Part shown: piece after piece, positions 5,557 through 7,108 of the stretch
How the letters are laid out: each line of letters opens with the position of its first letter
Numbering within the stretch: the first letter of the stretch is position 1
NCBI GenBank assembly: GCA_028865845.1
Contig: JAGWJK010000207.1
Coordinates: 1-7,108, forward strand
Origin: Rhizobiaceae bacterium
GTDB lineage: Bacteria > Pseudomonadota > Alphaproteobacteria > Rhizobiales > Rhizobiaceae
Length of the DNA: 7,108 bases
Direction: 5' to 3'
Made by a program: the position numbers and the translations under genes
The notes under the pieces: generated by a model
Told to the model about the DNA's origin: nothing
The model's database searches: none
The model's input: the letters and a program-made list of their open reading frames with translations, nothing else

Positions 5557-5565
5557 GGAAGCGCT
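5557..5565. promoter_or_regulatory. LacI-operator-like site 2 (right arm of the inverted repeat)
   Basis: GGAAGCGCT, extended by a T, contains the perfect 8-bp palindrome AAGCGCTT with a central CG, very like LacI-family operators. Its centre is 57 bp from that of site 1. Alternatively the two arms could pair in RNA, but the 45-nt loop makes this less likely than two protein sites. No LacI-type gene lies in the window. Confidence -1.
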
Positions 5566-5620
5566 TGGAGGGAGCCGCCGCGCGGTTCGCTGATCACGGA
5601 TGGCAGAAGGTATCACAACG

Positions 5621-5627
5621 GGAGGAG
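5621..5627 (+). promoter_or_regulatory. Ribosome binding site fixing the binding-protein start
   Basis: GGAGGAG lies 5 nt before ATG 5633. This strong site rules in favour of 5633 over the in-frame ATG at 5600, which has no such site. Confidence -1.
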
Positions 5628-5632
5628 TTCAA

Positions 5633-6904
5633 ATGACTTTCAATTTGCTTGGGAGCCAATCGAGCCGGCGTGCTTTTCTAAAAGGCGCAGGCATGGTTTC
5701 CGCAGCCGCGATGACCGGTTTTCCGATGCCTGCCATTGCTCAGGCGCAAGACATCAATATCATCTCAGACGAAAGCAACGCCGATGCCTTGGCGGTTCTG
5801 CGCAAGATCGCCGACGATTTCGGCAAGCAGGCCGGCGTCAAGGTCGTGGTCAACAATATGGACCACGAAGCGCACAAGACCGCGATCCGCAACTATCTCG
5901 TCGCCGGCGCGCCGGACATCTGCTTCTGGTTTTCCGGAAACCGCATGCGCGCCTTCGTCAAGCGCGGCCTGTTCGACGATATCTCCGATCTGTTCGAGAA
6001 GGAGAAGTACAAGGACGTGCTTGGTGCCGCGACCGGCGCTGTCACCGTCGACGGCAAGCAATACGGCTTGCCGACCGGCGGCACGCTCTGGGGCATGTTC
6101 TATCGCAAGGATGTCTTTAGCCAGCTCGGCGTCTCCGCGCCGGCAACGTGGGACGATTTCATCGCGTTCGGCGCCAAGTGCAAGAGCGCCAACCTGACCC
6201 CGATTGCCATGGGCACCAAGGAATTGTGGCCGGCCGCCGGCTGGTTCGACCAGATGAACCTCCGCATCAACGGCCTCGATAAGCACATGGCGTTGATGAA
6301 CGGCGAGATGAGCTATCTCGATCCGACCTTGAAGCCGGTGTTCGACCAGTGGGAAACGCTGATCAAGCAGGACTTCTTCACGCCGAACAACACCTCCTTC
6401 GGCTGGCAGGAAGCCGGCGCGCTGCTGGCGCAGAAGAAGGCAGGCATGATGAATCTCGGCGCCTTCGTTCGCTACGTCTTCCCGAAGGAAGAACTGGACC
6501 AGCTTGCCTTTGCGGCATTCCCGACGATGGATCCCAAAATCGGGCGCTTCGAGGAGTTCTCGTTGAATTCGGTTCATATTCCGACCAATGCCAAGAACAA
6601 GCAGGGCGCGCGCGAATTCCTGGCTTACTTTTACAAGCCAGAAAATCTCGGCCCCTACCTTGAGCCTGGCGGTAACGTGCCGCCGCGCAACGACCTTCCG
6701 CCGAGCAAGGATCCGCTCGTCAACGCGGCGGTCGAAGCCTTGAAGACGGTACAGGGCACGTCGCAATATTACGACCGCGACAGCGATCCGGATATGGCGC
6801 AGGCCGGTCTCGTCGGCTTCCAGGAGTTCATGGCAAAGCCCGAACGTCGACAGGCAATCCTGCAGCGGCTCGAAGCGACCCGCAAGCGCATCTACAAGCT
6901 CTAG
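5633..6904 (+). CDS. CUT1-type sugar ABC transporter, Tat-exported solute-binding protein
   Basis: This is the periplasmic substrate-binding component of a carbohydrate ABC importer (extracellular solute-binding protein family 1). From ATG 5633 it has 423 residues, normal for the family. The N-terminus carries a twin-arginine signal, SSRRAFLKG (10-18), then a hydrophobic stretch to about residue 33 and likely cleavage after AIA (36) or AQA (38), so export is probably in folded form via Tat. The mature protein starts QDINIISDESNADAL and shows family traits: KIADDFGKQAGVKVVV (about 55-70), a YGLPTGGTLWGMFYRKDVF hinge-like block (about 143-161), APATWDDFIAFGAKCK (about 167-182) and an aromatic-rich ligand lobe (KELWPAAGWFDQMN). 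The frame is full length, ending with TAG at 6902-6904. It is followed by a strong hairpin and a permease gene, and divergently preceded by a ROK regulator. The substrate is unknown; a mono- or disaccharide or sugar derivative is most likely. Confidence -1.
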   Translation: MTFNLLGSQSSRRAFLKGAGMVSAAAMTGFPMPAIAQAQDINIISDESNADALAVLRKIADDFGKQAGVKVVVNNMDHEAHKTAIRNYLVAGAPDICFWFSGNRMRAFVKRGLFDDISDLFEKEKYKDVLGAATGAVTVDGKQYGLPTGGTLWGMFYRKDVFSQLGVSAPATWDDFIAFGAKCKSANLTPIAMGTKELWPAAGWFDQMNLRINGLDKHMALMNGEMSYLDPTLKPVFDQWETLIKQDFFTPNNTSFGWQEAGALLAQKKAGMMNLGAFVRYVFPKEELDQLAFAAFPTMDPKIGRFEEFSLNSVHIPTNAKNKQGAREFLAYFYKPENLGPYLEPGGNVPPRNDLPPSKDPLVNAAVEALKTVQGTSQYYDRDSDPDMAQAGLVGFQEFMAKPERRQAILQRLEATRKRIYKL

Positions 6905-6920
6905 TTTCCTCCCAGCGACC

Positions 6921-6948
6921 GGGAAGCGGAGCCGTCGCTCCGCTTCCC
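6921..6948 (+). promoter_or_regulatory. Strong intercistronic hairpin, likely mRNA stabiliser
   Basis: GGGAAGCGGAGC (6921-6932) and GCTCCGCTTCCC (6937-6948) form a perfect 12-bp stem with the tetraloop CGTC. No T tract follows on the plus strand (CCAAGAACC), so full termination is unlikely. In binding-protein-dependent ABC operons such hairpins after the binding-protein gene protect the upstream mRNA from 3' exonucleases or attenuate readthrough, giving more binding protein than permease. That role is inferred from position and structure. Confidence -1.
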
Positions 6949-6971
6949 CAAGAACCATACGAGGTCCTGGA

Positions 6972-7108
6972 ATGTTGATGTTCTGGCGTCGCCATCGCTG
7001 GTGGCTTACTCCTGCTTTACTGATATTGCCCGCAGCCGTTCTCTTCTCTGTCGTCATCCTGGGGTCGGCGGTCGAAAGCCTGTGGATCAGCCTGCATGAC
7101 TGGGATGG
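6972..7108 (+). CDS. Sugar ABC transporter permease (MalF-like), start only
   Basis: Forty-five codons are visible from ATG 6972 before the window edge. The peptide begins MLMFWRRHRWWLTPALLILP, has an arginine-rich cytoplasmic start and one clear membrane helix (about residues 11-31), and then LWISLHDWDG, which resembles the segment after the first helix of MalF-like CUT1 permeases. GAGG (6961-6964) lies 7 nt upstream; a second ATG at 6978 is possible. It is 67 bp downstream of the binding-protein stop in the same direction, so it belongs to the same operon, with a hairpin between. The second permease and the ATPase probably follow outside the window. Confidence -1.
   Translation, partial: MLMFWRRHRWWLTPALLILPAAVLFSVVILGSAVESLWISLHDWD

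Noticed and set aside
5404..6120. Plus-strand open frame of 238 codons overlapping the binding-protein start
   Set aside because: It runs in a different frame from the recognised gene, has no ribosome site, and gives a highly basic low-complexity product.
5765..7057. Minus-strand open frame of 430 codons opposite the binding-protein gene
   Set aside because: It crosses the intercistronic hairpin and the permease start. The plus strand has a strong ribosome site, a Tat signal and a full binding-protein fold.
1..7108. CRISPR arrays, tRNA or rRNA genes, insertion sequences, toxin-antitoxin or defence genes
   Set aside because: I looked for spaced direct repeats, tRNA-like arms, transposase motifs and small paired genes on both strands and found none I could support.

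Overview
The window looks like part of a secondary replicon (plasmid or chromid) of an alphaproteobacterium, most likely a member of the Rhizobiaceae (Rhizobium, Agrobacterium, Ensifer or a close relative). The argument rests on a repABC operon, the replication and partition cassette typical of that group, and on GC-rich coding sequence next to a CUT1-type sugar ABC transporter locus of the kind rhizobia carry in large numbers. The species cannot be named from the sequence alone.

Left half (1-3730), replication and partition. Reading leftward on the minus strand are repA (ParA-type ATPase), repB (ParB-type centromere-binding protein) and repC (replication initiator, running off the left edge). 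repA and repB overlap by ATGA. The repB-repC gap of about 160 bp carries a plus-strand promoter, a short RNA and an intrinsic terminator: the counter-transcribed RNA that sets RepC level and incompatibility in this family. An AT-richer stretch inside repC marks the probable origin. Upstream of repA are a 9-bp inverted repeat that may be the RepA operator and two 16-bp palindromes fitting the repABC parS pattern GTTNNNNGCNNNNAAC. Together these form a nearly complete self-regulated replication, copy-control and segregation module.

Middle (about 3730-4173). I see no convincing gene here. It separates the plasmid backbone from accessory cargo.

Right half (4174-7108), sugar uptake. A ROK-family transcription regulator reads leftward. 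Divergently, across a 271-bp control region, lie a Tat-exported solute-binding protein gene and the start of a MalF-like permease gene that runs off the right edge. The control region has an AT-rich perfect palindrome next to the ROK gene (candidate ROK operator) and two AGCGCT-centred sites that resemble LacI-family operators. A perfect 12-bp-stem hairpin without a U tract lies between the binding-protein and permease genes, where it probably helps keep the binding protein more abundant than the membrane subunits.

I did not find a clearly new system. The points most worth checking are the paired parS sites, the predicted ctRNA, the non-ATG start of RepA with a tiny overlapping leader frame, the two candidate operator types upstream of the transporter, and the changed sugar-site residues of the ROK protein.
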